Shown here: piece after piece, positions 54,150-64,000 of the stretch | Layout: each line of letters begins with the position of its first letter | How positions within the stretch are numbered: the stretch's first letter is position 1 | Origin: Psococerastis gibbosa | Taxonomy: Eukaryota; Arthropoda; Insecta; Psocodea; Psocidae | DNA: 64,000 nucleotides | Direction: 5' to 3' | NCBI GenBank assembly: GCA_963971405.1 | Contig: OZ020487.1 | Coordinates: forward strand, 31,109,371 to 31,173,370 | Program-made: the position numbers and the translations under genes | The notes under the pieces: generated by a model | Seen by the model: the letters and a program-made list of their open reading frames with translations, nothing else | The model's database searches: none | Told to the model about the DNA's origin: nothing

Positions 54150-56774
54150 GGGCATTGTATAGGTAAATAGGTGTGCTCGTGCACAAAGTTCCTCATACAA
54201 AACAATGATGCATGATTAAAACCTTACATGATGGGTGACGTCATGTCTATGTTAGATTGGCCTACAATGCCATTGTCACCAAGGGAAAGGGTAGCCACTA
54301 CGGAGCCTAATGGCCGCCCCCTGCACGGGGCCATGCAAAGATTAAAGGAGCCTCTATATAGTGCCTTATGTTGGCCGTATGTAAGTGTTCCCCCGATCCC
54401 GACCTACATGCCGCTGAAGCGGAAAGGTATGATGAATGGCGGAGAGTGCAGCTTTCCCCGAGGAAGAAGAGGAAAAAGTTGCACAAAATATAAGTCTTCA
54501 CATGAGTAATCGAAATGAGGGGTCGAAAACACGCGGTGAGCCGGAGGAGGGTCTTTCTCCGAGTACTCGCTGCCTTCGTTCCTCTTCTCCTAGCCACTCT
54601 CGCCGCAGACGCTACCACCCCGTTCCCGACCACGACGGAGGAGACGCAAGGAGCTCGAGATGCTGACCGAGCACGAGGACTGGCAATGGTGGCAGAGGCT
54701 TCAAAACCTCCCCGAGGTAAGACAAAGGCGCGCCCCCATTAGACATTGGGGCTAATTGTTTTATTTTTTAGTTTATAGTCTTTCCGGATGCCATCAATAA
54801 CGTCATTTTTACCCAGGCAAATTAATATTAATAATATGATGCGCAAAACACCTTACTCTAGAAGCGTCGCACATGATGCCGGTGACCGTAACACCAGGAC
54901 AAACAGGCTGGAAGTGATGTAGGCCTACCTGCCGCTGAAGCGGAAAGGAATGATAAATAGAGGAGGGTTCAGCTCGATCGAAAACACGCAGAGAGCCCCA
55001 GGAGGGGTCTTTCTCCGAGTAATCGCTGCCTTCGTCCCTCTTCTCCTAGCCACTCTCGCCGCAGACGCCACCACCCCGTTCCCGACCACGACGTAGGAGA
55101 CGCAAGGAGCTCGAGATGCTGACCGAGCACGAGGACTGGCAATGGTGGCAGAGGCTTCAAAACCTCCCCGAGGTAAGACAAATTAGACATGGGGGCTAAT
55201 TGTTTTATTTTTTAGTTTACAGTCTTTCCGGATGCCATCAATAACGTCATTTTTACCCAGGCAAAATAATATTAATATTAATAATATGATGCGCAAAACA
55301 TCTTACTCGAGAAGCGTCGTACATATGCCGATGACCCTAACAACCAGGACCAACAGGCTGGAAGTGATGTATGTAGGCCTACCTGCCGCTGAAGCAGAAA
55401 GGAATGATAAATGGTGTAGGGTGCAGCTTCCCCCAAGAGAAAAAGAGACAACATTTCCACAAAATATAAGTCATGACTTCAGTAACCTCAGGTTCGCGAA
55501 GTTTGGTCTGTGGGTTGCTATTATTCTTCTAAAACTACAACGCATTCCCAAGGGGTATTTGCTTATGAAAACCCCCCTCCCAAAAATTCCTGTTTAATTT
55601 TTTAGGTAGCTTAGTAGCAAAAAAAAGTTCTGAACTATCAACTCAAATATCATGGCTCGACACACGACATAAATTACAAAAAAAAAAATTTCCACAGGTT
55701 GTGTCTCCAGCGGCCCCACGCAATTCCCATCAATTGGGAGGGGCCAGGGTAAGTCACCCACCAGCAACGTTACAATATGCTATATAGCATATATGGTTTC
55801 GTCTTAGAGTCATGCACGTTTAATCAATAAATTGTAAATGATGTAGCTTCCGCGTGGTCTAGTACAGTAGAGAACTGATCTATGGTCAAAAAACGGATTA
55901 TGGGGACTTTTGCATTGTAATGAATTTTGCTGTGATTTTAGATTGTTCCATGACGACGATTCCAGCGGCCCGGAGGAGGGATCAAAAACACGCAGTGAGC
56001 CGGAGGTGGGGTCTACCTCCGAGTACTCGCTGCATTCGTCCCTCTTCTCCTCACCGCAGATGCCACCCCCCGTTCCCGACCACGACGGAGGAGACGCAAG
56101 GAGCTCGAGATGCTGACCAAGCACGGGGCCTGGCAATGATGCGCAAAACACCTTACTCGAGAAGCGTCGTAACTGATGCCGATGACTGTAAAAACCAGGA
56201 CCAACAGGCTGGAAGTGATGTAGGCCTACCTGCCGCTGAAGCAGAAAGGAATGATAAATGGTGGTGGGTGCAGCTTCCCCCACGAGGAAGAAGAGACAAC
56301 ATTTCCACAAAATATAAGTCATGACTTCAGTAACCTCAGGTTCGCGAAGTTTGCTCTGTGGGTTGCTATTATTCTTCTAAAACTACAACACATTCACAAG
56401 GGGTATTTGCTTATGAAAACCCGCCTACCAAAAATTCTTGTTTAATTATTTATACAGCAAAGTTCTGAACAAACAACTCAAATATCATGGCTCGACACTC
56501 GAAATAAATTACAAATAAAATTTTTCCGCAGGTTGTGTCTCCAGTGGCCCCACGCCATTCCAATAAATTGGGAGGAGCCAGGGTAATTCACCCCTCAGCA
56601 ACGTTGCAATATGTTATACAGTATACGGTTTCGTCATAGCGTAATGCCCGTGTATTCAACATATATTAAAACTTGTAGCTCCCGCGTGGTCTAGTACAGT
56701 AGAGAACTGATCTATGATAAAAAAAACGGATTATGGGGACTTTTGCATTGTAATGAACTTTGCTGTGATTTTAG

Positions 56775-57143
56775 ATTCGACCATGACAAGTCCTGCGAGG
56801 AGGATGCTGAAGGCAGCAGTGAGCCGGAAGAGGGGGCTGAAGACAGCAGTGAGCCAGAGGTGGGGGCTGAAGACAGCAGTGAGCCAGAGGAGGGGGCTGA
56901 AGACAGCAGTGAGCCAGAGGAGGGGGCTGAAGATTTTCTAGCTCCAAATCGAAAACACGCTGTGAGCCGGAGGAAGGGTCTTTCTCCGAGTAATCGCTGC
57001 CTTCGTCCCTCTTCTCCTGGCCACTCTCACCGCAGACGCCACCACCCCGTTCCCGACCACGACGGAGGAGACGCAAGGAGCTCGAGATGCTGACCGAGCA
57101 CGAGGACTGGCAATGGTGGCAGAGGCTTCAAAACCTCCCCGAG
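56775..57143 (+). CDS. Exon-like module with acidic repeats (tentative)
   Basis: After the acceptor GTGATTTTAG the frame reads FDHDKSCEEDAEGSSEPEEG and then four units of GAEDSSEPEE/V. It next passes to a basic Ser/Arg-rich part, SRRKGLSPSNRCLRPSSPGH, and closes at TGA. In the copy at 55941 the equivalent frame is SEPEVGSTSEYSLHSSLFSS. The donor at 57143 is only reached by the KELEMLTEHEDWQWW frame, so one base of shift separates the two halves. Confidence 0.35.
56810..56932 (+). repeat. 30-bp minisatellite encoding GAEDSSEPEE
   Basis: Four near-identical 30-base units (GGGGCTGAAGACAGCAGTGA plus GCCAGAGGAG). The period is a multiple of three, so any copy-number change keeps the frame. Absent from the other module copies. 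Confidence 0.9.
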
Positions 57144-57920
57144 GTAAGACAAATTAGACATGGGGGCTAATTGTTTTATTTTTTAGTTTACAGTCTTTCC
57201 GGATGCCATCAATAACGTCATTTTTACCCAGGCAAAATAATATTAATATTAATAATATGATGCGCAAAACATCTTACTCGAGAAGCGTCGTTCATGATGC
57301 CGCTGACCCTAACAATCAGGACCAACAGGCTGGAAGTGATGTATGTAGGCCTACCTGCCGCTGAAGCAGAAAGGAATGATAAATGGTGAAGGGTGCAGCT
57401 TCCCCCACGAGGAAGAAGAGACAACATTAATTTCCACAAAATATAAGTCATGACTTGAGTAACCTCAGGTTCGCGAGGTTTGCTCTATGGGTTGCTATTA
57501 TTCTTCCAAAACTACAACACATTCCCAAGGGGTATTTGCTTATGAAAACCCCCTCCCAAAAATTCCTGTTAAATTTTTTAGGTAGCGTAGTAGTAAAAAA
57601 AATTTGGGGCACGTGCAATACTGTATACAGCAAAGTTCTGAACTATCAACTCGAATATCATGGCTCGACACTCGACATAAATTAAAACAATATTTTTTCC
57701 ACATGTTGGGCCTCCAGCGGCCCCACGTCATCCCCATAAATTAGGAACAACCAGGGTGATTCACCCCTCAGCAACGTTACAATGTACTACATAGCATATG
57801 GTTTCGTCATAGCGTCATGCACGTGTATTCAACATATTTTAAAACTTGTAGCTCCCGCGTGGTCTAGTACAGTACAGAAAAAAACGGATTATGGGGACTT
57901 TTGCATTCTAATGATTGATT

Positions 57921-58856
57921 CGAAAATGAATTTTTCTTTTGGCTTTCAACACTTCAAAGTTAGGCTAGGTACCTGAAGTTCAAGATCATCGATAAAAAGT
58001 TTCCACAGAAAAATTATTTTTTAGTCTTTTTTCATGGACAATTAATCTTTTTTAAATTTATTTTCCCAGTAACAAACTATCAGCGACATAATATCGGATT
58101 TAGTTTACATTAATAACAAGGCTACTACAATGTGGGCGAAGTAACTTTTTAGGGAGATTCATTTACCTATTGAGATGGCGACCAATGTTCGACTTTTGGA
58201 AAATTTCTTCACAACTTTTCATTTTATGACCCCCTGAGCCTAAAACCACCCTCCGTTCAAAATGTTATATACATGTATGTATATATATACATGCATATCG
58301 ATTTTAGGAAACACTCTAACTTCCGTAAATATTATCTGATTTTGATGAAACATAGCACAAAAATCGATCATACAAATGTCTTGATCGAGTTTGTTAACCA
58401 GCTAGATCCACTATTTACTTACAAGATGGCGGCCGATTGAAACCTTATATAATTCATATCTCAGTTAATATTGGTCGCAGAGGAATGAATAAAAATCTGA
58501 CTGAAAGCACGTATTATTATCTACGATAATTGTTATCAGCACCTTTCACGACAAATCAACGATTTCAAGATGACGTCCAGTCAAAGTAAAAATAATTTAA
58601 TAAGTTAAAAGTTCATAGTCGTAATTTCATTGTTTGGAACACAAGAGTGTTTTGAGTGTTGATGTTGTGGTCGGGAAAATAATGAAGTATTTTTTTATTT
58701 TTTATTAAATACACAGCGTAGGTAGCCAAGGGCGAATAGGCGTATTAAAGGGGGGGGGGCGAGGGTCAGGACCACCCCCCTCCAAATACTCTTGATAACA
58801 ATGGGTTTACGGTGGGAATTAAAAATAATAATGTTTTTTAATGTTATAATCCACTG
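57921..58856. other. Region after the array, R1 remnant and no gene
   Basis: AAATTATTTTTTAGTCTTTTT and AACAAACTATCAGCGACATA show a decayed R1 piece at 57.97-58.1 kb. A G-rich repeat (AGGTAGCCAAGGGCGAATAG, then a G-run) sits at 58.72-58.79 kb. Nothing else was recognised. Confidence 0.5.
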
Positions 58857-59347
58857 AACCCCCCCCCCCCCAAATTGGAGGCAAAATCCGCCTTTTTAGA
58901 TAGTGTAAAGGAAAAGCAGGGTTTGCGGAATCTCCCTACACCTTATCTGCCAGAGCCGAAAGGGATTTTTTCCTAATTCCAGGTCTCCCGGCAGACGATG
59001 GGCACCATACCCCCAAAGTCCTCCGGCTGTGCCGGTAGAAGATAGGGACTGAAGACTGCCGCCACCAACCCTCCGCAGTCTTTGGCCGGGGGGTAAGACT
59101 TCCCGGGGGGCCGTATAGATGATTGAGACTGAACCCCCCCCCCTAAATTGGAGGCAAAATCCGCCTTTGTAGGTAGCGTAAAGGAAAAGCAGGGTCTGCA
59201 TAATCTCCCTACGCCTTATCGGCCAGAGCCGAAAGGGATTTTTTCCTAATTCCAGGTTTCCCGGCAGACGATGGGCACCATACCCCCAAAGTCCTCCGGC
59301 TGTGCCGGTAGAAGATAGGGATAGAAGACTGCCGCCACCAACCCTGA
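58857..59347. repeat. Tandem repeat, two copies of about 215 bp at 275-bp spacing
   Basis: Copy 1 spans 58857-59072 and copy 2 spans 59132-59347, both from a C-run and AAATTGGAGGCAAAATCCGC to GACTGCCGCCACCAACCCT. Similarity is very high. A 178-codon minus-strand frame (59432-58896) runs through both copies and repeats SSTGTAGGLWGYGAHRLPG. I regard the frame as a by-product of the repeat, since its residues do not look like a known protein. Confidence 0.85.
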
Positions 59348-60028
59348 TTTTTTCGTAGAGTTTAGATTTGGCGTACTCATGAAATAAGCCAGTAAGCTTA
59401 GGTCTTGAATTCGGAATAGGCCTACAAAACATGCTGAGTTTCTGTATTGTGGCTCCTCACTAGGGGCCTATACCAAAAATGACTAGTCCAAGCTACCCTA
59501 TAACATCCCACTATACATTTTATGAAATGCCCCCAAAACGAAGGCAAATTCATTTTTTAATTTTCATCCCGGTAAGTATTCACTTTACGGGAAAGATTGC
59601 AAATGAAATTAGCTTCAAAATAAGAAAAGAAAGGGCCCAGTTTTGGCAAAATCCAGAGGGCTAAAATTTTTAAGTGTCAGTGAGGTTTTAAAATTAATGC
59701 GAATCTTCGTCATTAATTATATTACCTATGTAGTGCTAAGAAGTTATTGATGGTGATTTCATAATAATGAATTCATGCGTATATTTCATAAATGCTGATA
59801 TACTGTATGTATTGTTAATTATCGGCGATTAGGGTAATTGCAGCTATGTTATTTATGGTCCAGTGGTGCCTATAGTTCTTATTATTTTTTGAACATTTAA
59901 AAAAAAATCGTTATCATGAGCGTCTGACAGCATGAGCGTCTGACAGTATGTATTTTCTGGTGAGCAGTGATATGTTACCTACTTTATTGTAATGAAATTT
60001 TGTTTACCGCCCTTATTATCTTTTGTAG
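59348..60028. other. AT-rich stretch without recognised features
   Basis: No exon, repeat boundary or mobile-element signature was found apart from a short direct repeat, GCATGAGCGTCTGACAG, at about 59925-59955. Confidence 0.5.
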
Positions 60029-60142
60029 AGGAGCACCATGGAGGCGCAGCGCCATAATATCCGCATTTGGTTTCCTGCCCGCAGCAGTTCGAAGACCAGA
60101 AGGGAGGCCATCGCGGACGCCGCCTCAGTGGACGCCGCCTCG
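60029..60142 (+). CDS. Exon-like segment with ATG (tentative)
   Basis: Acceptor ATTATCTTTTGTAG and donor gtaagtcc enclose an open, GC-rich stretch. It contains an ATG at 60038 in good context, reading MEAQRHNIRIWFPARSSSKT and RREAIADAASVDAAS in phase 0. Base composition stands out from the AT-rich flanks. It could be an exon of the same transcript as the 54-57 kb modules. No partner exon was identified. Confidence 0.4.
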
Positions 60143-60424
60143 GTAAGTCCAACAAAGTAAACTAAAATATTTACATTTCACGTGCAGATAACCTATAAGG
60201 CGACCAAGGATGTCTCTTGAAACGAAAGTGAGGGAGGACCTCAGGACCCTCGGACTGTCACCGGATGATACCCAAGACCGGTACACCTAGAAGATGAAGA
60301 CGCCGACGCAGTGGGAGGGATAAGGCGCCGTTAAAGTAAGTAAAGTAAGTCCTGAATTCCCGAAGGTGTTCTTTTAAGAAAACTGCGTAAAACGTACACA
60401 TACCTTGTCACAACATCACAAGAG

Positions 60425-60645
60425 CCCTTTCGTTTTGTTTTAAGGAGACTATTGTGTAGATACTTAACTTATCTATTATAAATTAAGTTATAAAATGGTG
60501 GAGACTTATTAATGATGTCTGCTACCATATTATAACTTAATATGGATAAGTTAAGTATCTACATAATAGTCTCCTTAAAACAAAACAAACGTCAATGACA
60601 AAATTAAGTAAGATCGCCGGTGGAATAGCCGCCTTCTAATTTATG
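60425..60645. mobile_element. Fold-back MITE (AAGGAGACTATTGTGTAGAT family)
   Basis: AAAACAAAACGAAAG-side arm: GTTTTGTTTTAAGGAGACTA ... TCTATTATAAATTAAGTTAT pairs with ATAACTTAATATGGATAAGT and TAGTCTCCTTAAAACAAAAC. Core AATGATGTCTGCTACCATAT as in the 24.64-kb copy. The right flank ends GGTGGAATAGCCGCCTT, a TAAGGCG-type end, so the two families may be nested or related. Confidence 0.75.
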
Positions 60646-60779
60646 AAACTTCACTGATGGCTCTACGTTTAATACGGTATTTAATTACCATTTAAATGAC
60701 CAAGTAGCGACAGTCACGAGCTTTGCCACAACATCACTGTTCACAAGGGCCCGTCAGTTATATACAAATATACGGGCTC

Positions 60780-61385
60780 CACGCGGTTCCTACACTTGCG
60801 GCTGCCGCGGGCGGCAGCTCGGCCTTCGGCCTCGCGGTCACTGCTCATGGGCACTGATCATGGTGGGTATCGTCATGGGTGTCGTATGAATCCTCGCGTC
60901 GAGAGCTTTCCAATGAGGTATCACACATCATGCTAACGTGATTGGGCGGGAGTTGTGAGTTAAAGAAGAAATAAGAATTGAAAAAGGCGTGTTTGGGAGG
61001 GAGGGGGAGGGTGGAAGTTTAGGGCCTATTGTTGCAAATTTTCACTAAGAAATTACATGGAGGTGTAGAAGGAAGGCAGTGAAAGTTTACTTAAATACTT
61101 AAAGAGGTCCATAGGAAACTCGCACCAAACGCTGCTCGGCCCTTCGGGCGCTCGCCCTTCTGTCAGCTCGGCCCTGGAGGGGCCTCGCCGGCTTTGCTCA
61201 TGTAAATCAACTTGTTGTAGTGGGTGTCATGGGTGTCAAATGAATCGTTGAGTCGAGAGCTGTCCAATGAGGCGTCACACATCATGCTAACATGAATGGG
61301 ACGATAGTTATGAGATAAAGAATGAAGTGGAATAGGAAAAAAGGCGAGTTTGAGAGAGGGAGGTGGGTGGATGTTGGAAAAATTT
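60780..61385 (+). repeat. Direct duplication of about 360 bp
   Basis: GGTGTCGTATGAATCCTCGC, GTCGAGAGCTTTCCAATGAG and CACACATCATGCTAACGTG in the first copy (about 60.78-61.03 kb) correspond to GGTGTCAAATGAATCGTTGA, GTCGAGAGCTGTCCAATGAG and CACACATCATGCTAACATG in the second (about 61.13-61.38 kb). Both copies begin in GC-rich CTCGGCC-type sequence. Non-coding. Confidence 0.75.
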
Positions 61386-63650
61386 AAAATACTCGTTTCA
61401 AACCCTCATTTTAATTGCTTTTATGCACATGTAAGCCATTCAACTCCGTTAAAAATTATAGGCTGTGGAATTTTTTCTTCTTGTGTATTTCGGTCTTATT
61501 AAACCTAATTGGATATTAATTAATTTTAGACTCCTGAAACGAATACAGATTGCTATAAAATTCTTAGCAATGCGAAAGATAGTATGCCAAACTGTCAAAA
61601 ACAGTTTCCTGGGATGAAATGGTTGAAAAAAAATAATACCGTATGTAAAAAATATGGAAAACAGCTCATTTGTGGCATTGAAACAGCACTAAGAATATAT
61701 ATTGTATATGGGCCTATTTGATTTTTTTTTCCCTATGGTATGAACTAAAATATTATGTTTTATAAATCTACTTAATACAACATAAACCACGGGTAAATAA
61801 AAACTGAAATCAAATGGGATCTTTCCCCGACTTTTCCTTTAAATTTTGTGTTTGGACCGAATTTTAAGGGGAAAGGGCGTGTGCTAATCGGAACAGTTTT
61901 TGTTAGCAATTCTCGGTATTTAAGGATGAAAAAAAATAAATTGGTTGCCTGTAAGTCGGTTGTAAAGGCGGTTTACGGACGATAGTTTAATGTGACAACG
62001 CCTAAATTAACTGACACTTAATTAACTAATTAACTTCAATAATATATGGCTGGAAAGAGAAAGAAATGTGGAAAAGCCCGTAAAAGCCCTTTAGTAGTTT
62101 GAATTTGGATATATATAGGTAGACAATAACGCGGCCGAAAGAGGCCTTTTTTGAGGAAAATCGTGCGCACCCCCAAAGCCAAAACACTTGCTTGATCACC
62201 AAAAAACATATCATGGCATGAAAGAGGAAGAATACGCGATGACATAGGTATAATTTAAATTATTAAGATAGGCCTTCCACATCAGTCCAAATAATTGCTT
62301 TAAACCCGCCCATGCAATTCAAATGGGATTGCTGGAAATGCGTCATTTTGTGTTCCACTCCCGATTAAGGGATGATGGGGTGAATTTGAAAACATGTGTT
62401 TACACTCGTTCGAAACCTTAATTCATACTGCTTCTAATGAGACATTATAAATTAATTTCGGTTGAAAATTGCAGGCTGTGGATTTTTTTACTCTATGCGT
62501 GTAAATTCACCTGAGCCTGAACGAAGAGACGGATAGTTAAACTGAATGGATGTCTGGAAAGAGTAAGAAAGTAGGAGAAAAGAACTAAAATAGTTAGAAG
62601 TTATCATCAATTTGATATTAACACCCCCAAAAACGCGGCCGAAAAAGGTTTATTTTCCCTTAAAATCGGCAAATTCCGGCCAAATTTGGGCGCACCTCCT
62701 CACGTTTCCACCCCCCAAAGTCGAACCCCTTGTACTATCACTACAAATATAGCATGGCCTCAAAGAAGAAGAATAGACAAAGACAGGGGTATAATTTAAA
62801 TTGAGATAGGCCTTCTACATCTGCCGAAAAACCACATTTACTAAGATGCAGTCTTCCAGCCAGCGCTCATTGATTTATTAGACGTTGTCATGTCAAAAAA
62901 TTTTATGCCGAGAAACTGGAAAATAGTCTGTATTATATCATTTAGCGGCATTGAAATAGCTCATAGAATGCGTATTGTATATGGGATTATTTGATCTTTT
63001 TGGATAGTCTACAGTATAATGCAAAAAAATGTGTGATAAAAACGTCTTTAAAAAGCAACACAAACCATGGAGTAAATAAAAACTAATATCAAATGGGATA
63101 TTTCCCCAACTCCAACTTTTCCTTTAAATTTTGTGTTTGGACCGAATTTTAAGGGGTTAAGTTAAGTTTGACGGAAGTTTTGTATTTGAACTCTTTTCAA
63201 ACCTGTATTTGTGCCGCTTGTAATGAAGTAATATTCGATGGCCTAAGTTGGATATTAAAGACTATAATTTTTTATCTATTTTTTCGTCAATATGCACCGA
63301 AATTGAATATTAATTAATTTTACGGTTTTGAAAGCAGTATAGGTGGCTTTAATTAGCCTAACATTGCTACAGATACTATAGCATACATTAAGCAATAGTA
63401 TTTGTTATTATTTCTGTATTTGTTATTTATTCCTGGGACTTAAGGGTGTAAAAAAATTAATATGCCGAGAATACGGAAAATAGTCATTTATTTATCACTT
63501 GGCGGCATTGAAATAGCTGGAATAAGAATACGCATTGGGTTATTTGGTCTACTTGGATAGCCTATAGTATAAGATAAGATAATAAAAGATAAAAACGTCT
63601 ACTAAACGCAACATAAACCATAGAGAATGTAAACCACAAAAGTAGACATG
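61380..63650. repeat. Decayed tandem array, about three copies of a 0.8-1.3-kb unit
   Basis: TTTCCTTTAAATTTTGTGTT with TGGACCGAATTTTAAGGGG occurs at 61837 and 63118. TATTGTATATGGG followed by TTATTTGATC-like sequence recurs at 61698, 62973 and 63533. AACGCGGCCGAAA recurs at 62129 and 62634. Units have lost register through indels. There is no coding capacity beyond short frames. Confidence 0.65.
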
Positions 63651-64000
63651 AAACATGCCTTAAAAATACACATATATTCGAAAATATGGTTCTTAAATTG
63701 GGGAAATATGTTGATATTGTTCGTTATTTGAATGGAACTGGTACAGGAGTATAATGAGTGATAGATTTAATCCATATCAAAAAGATATTATAGAAATAGC
63801 AAGCAAAACATAGGCCATTTTTAACGTGAAACTTGAAGATATGCACACTGTACCCGAAATGGTAGGTCTAAATTGGATGATTTGTTGATAATTTGTTTAC
63901 ATTAGTAAACAACATGCGAAACTGCATTTTGACCACGAAAAATTAGGTAGATTTTTCGAAATTATCGAAAACGGGAATATTTTCCGGAATTTAGTAAGAA
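63651..64000. other. AT-rich end of window, nothing recognised
   Basis: No open frame, repeat edge or structural feature could be supported in the last 350 bases. Confidence 0.5.

Larger units (their letters stand above)
54405..57920 (+). repeat. Tandem array of exon-like modules
   Basis: At least four imperfect copies of composite modules. Landmark GCCGCTGAAGC is at about 54410, 54931, 55385, 56232 and 57357. Landmark GGAGCTCGAGATGCTGACC is at about 54650, 55107, 56099 and 57078. CTCAGGTTCGCGAAGTTTG occurs three times. Splice-like sites are conserved in the copies: GTGATTTTAG acceptors at 55940 and 56774, and CCCCGAG|gtaagaca donors at 54716, 55173 and 57143. One frame gives RRRRRKELEMLTEHEDWQWW and QRLQNLPE up to the donor. 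Another gives AGSDVGLPAAEAERNDKWWW. Copies differ by 1-base shifts, so it is either a pseudogene array or a gene with duplicated and alternatively framed exons. I do not recognise the product. Confidence 0.6.

Noticed and set aside
54515..54742. Frame with VLAAFVPLLLATLAADATT read as a signal peptide
   Set aside because: The hydrophobic stretch exists only in one of three frames of a repeated module, and the same DNA gives a Ser/Arg-rich or WQWW frame that uses the splice donor.
58896..59432. 178-codon minus-strand open frame as a protein gene
   Set aside because: It is generated by two copies of a tandem repeat, has Gly/Leu-rich low-information sequence, and matches no known protein.

Overview
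The window is nuclear DNA from an animal. It is AT-rich and intron-rich, with splice sites of the GT-AG type and dense dispersed repeats. The proteins look most like arthropod or other protostome versions, and a crustacean is a plausible guess, but the sequence alone does not fix the species. No bacterial, CRISPR, rRNA or phage features were seen.

Four protein-coding genes are well supported, because exon phases join across every intron. (1) 200-3715, plus strand: the 3' half of a BAIAP3/Munc13-4-type (unc-13 family) exocytosis protein, with the MHD2 region and a C-terminal C2 domain; its 5' part lies outside the window. (2) 23931-9263, minus strand: a complete nine-exon SVOP/SV2-type major facilitator transporter of 495 residues, whose first exon lies 7 kb upstream of the rest. 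(3) 35194-26639, minus strand: a four-exon, 327-residue charged protein that I do not recognise. (4) 36950-45451, plus strand: a complete eight-exon isovaleryl-CoA dehydrogenase of 409 residues with a mitochondrial presequence. Genes 3 and 4 are divergent, with 1.75 kb between their start codons. The products are functionally unrelated (vesicle release, vesicle or plasma-membrane transport, unknown, mitochondrial leucine breakdown), so this is an ordinary chromosomal neighbourhood rather than an operon or gene cluster.

Introns and intergenic DNA are full of transposon remains: tRNA-derived SINEs; palindromic MITEs with TAAGGCG-type ends and a shared GTCTGCTACCA core; a hAT-type MITE with a perfect 8-bp target duplication; a 1.5-kb Tc1 element with long inverted repeats, each carrying two direct repeats, and a dead transposase; a mariner fragment; several non-LTR retrotransposon 3' ends; and a high-copy 0.8-kb element that contains a (CTGT)n stretch.

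From 45.5 kb onward no conserved gene was found. The most puzzling region is 54.4-57.9 kb, a tandem array of exon-like modules with splice sites, an acidic 30-bp minisatellite and conflicting reading frames. It is followed by a two-copy 275-bp tandem repeat at 58.9-59.3 kb, one isolated exon-like segment at 60.03-60.14 kb, and decayed tandem duplications running to the end of the window.
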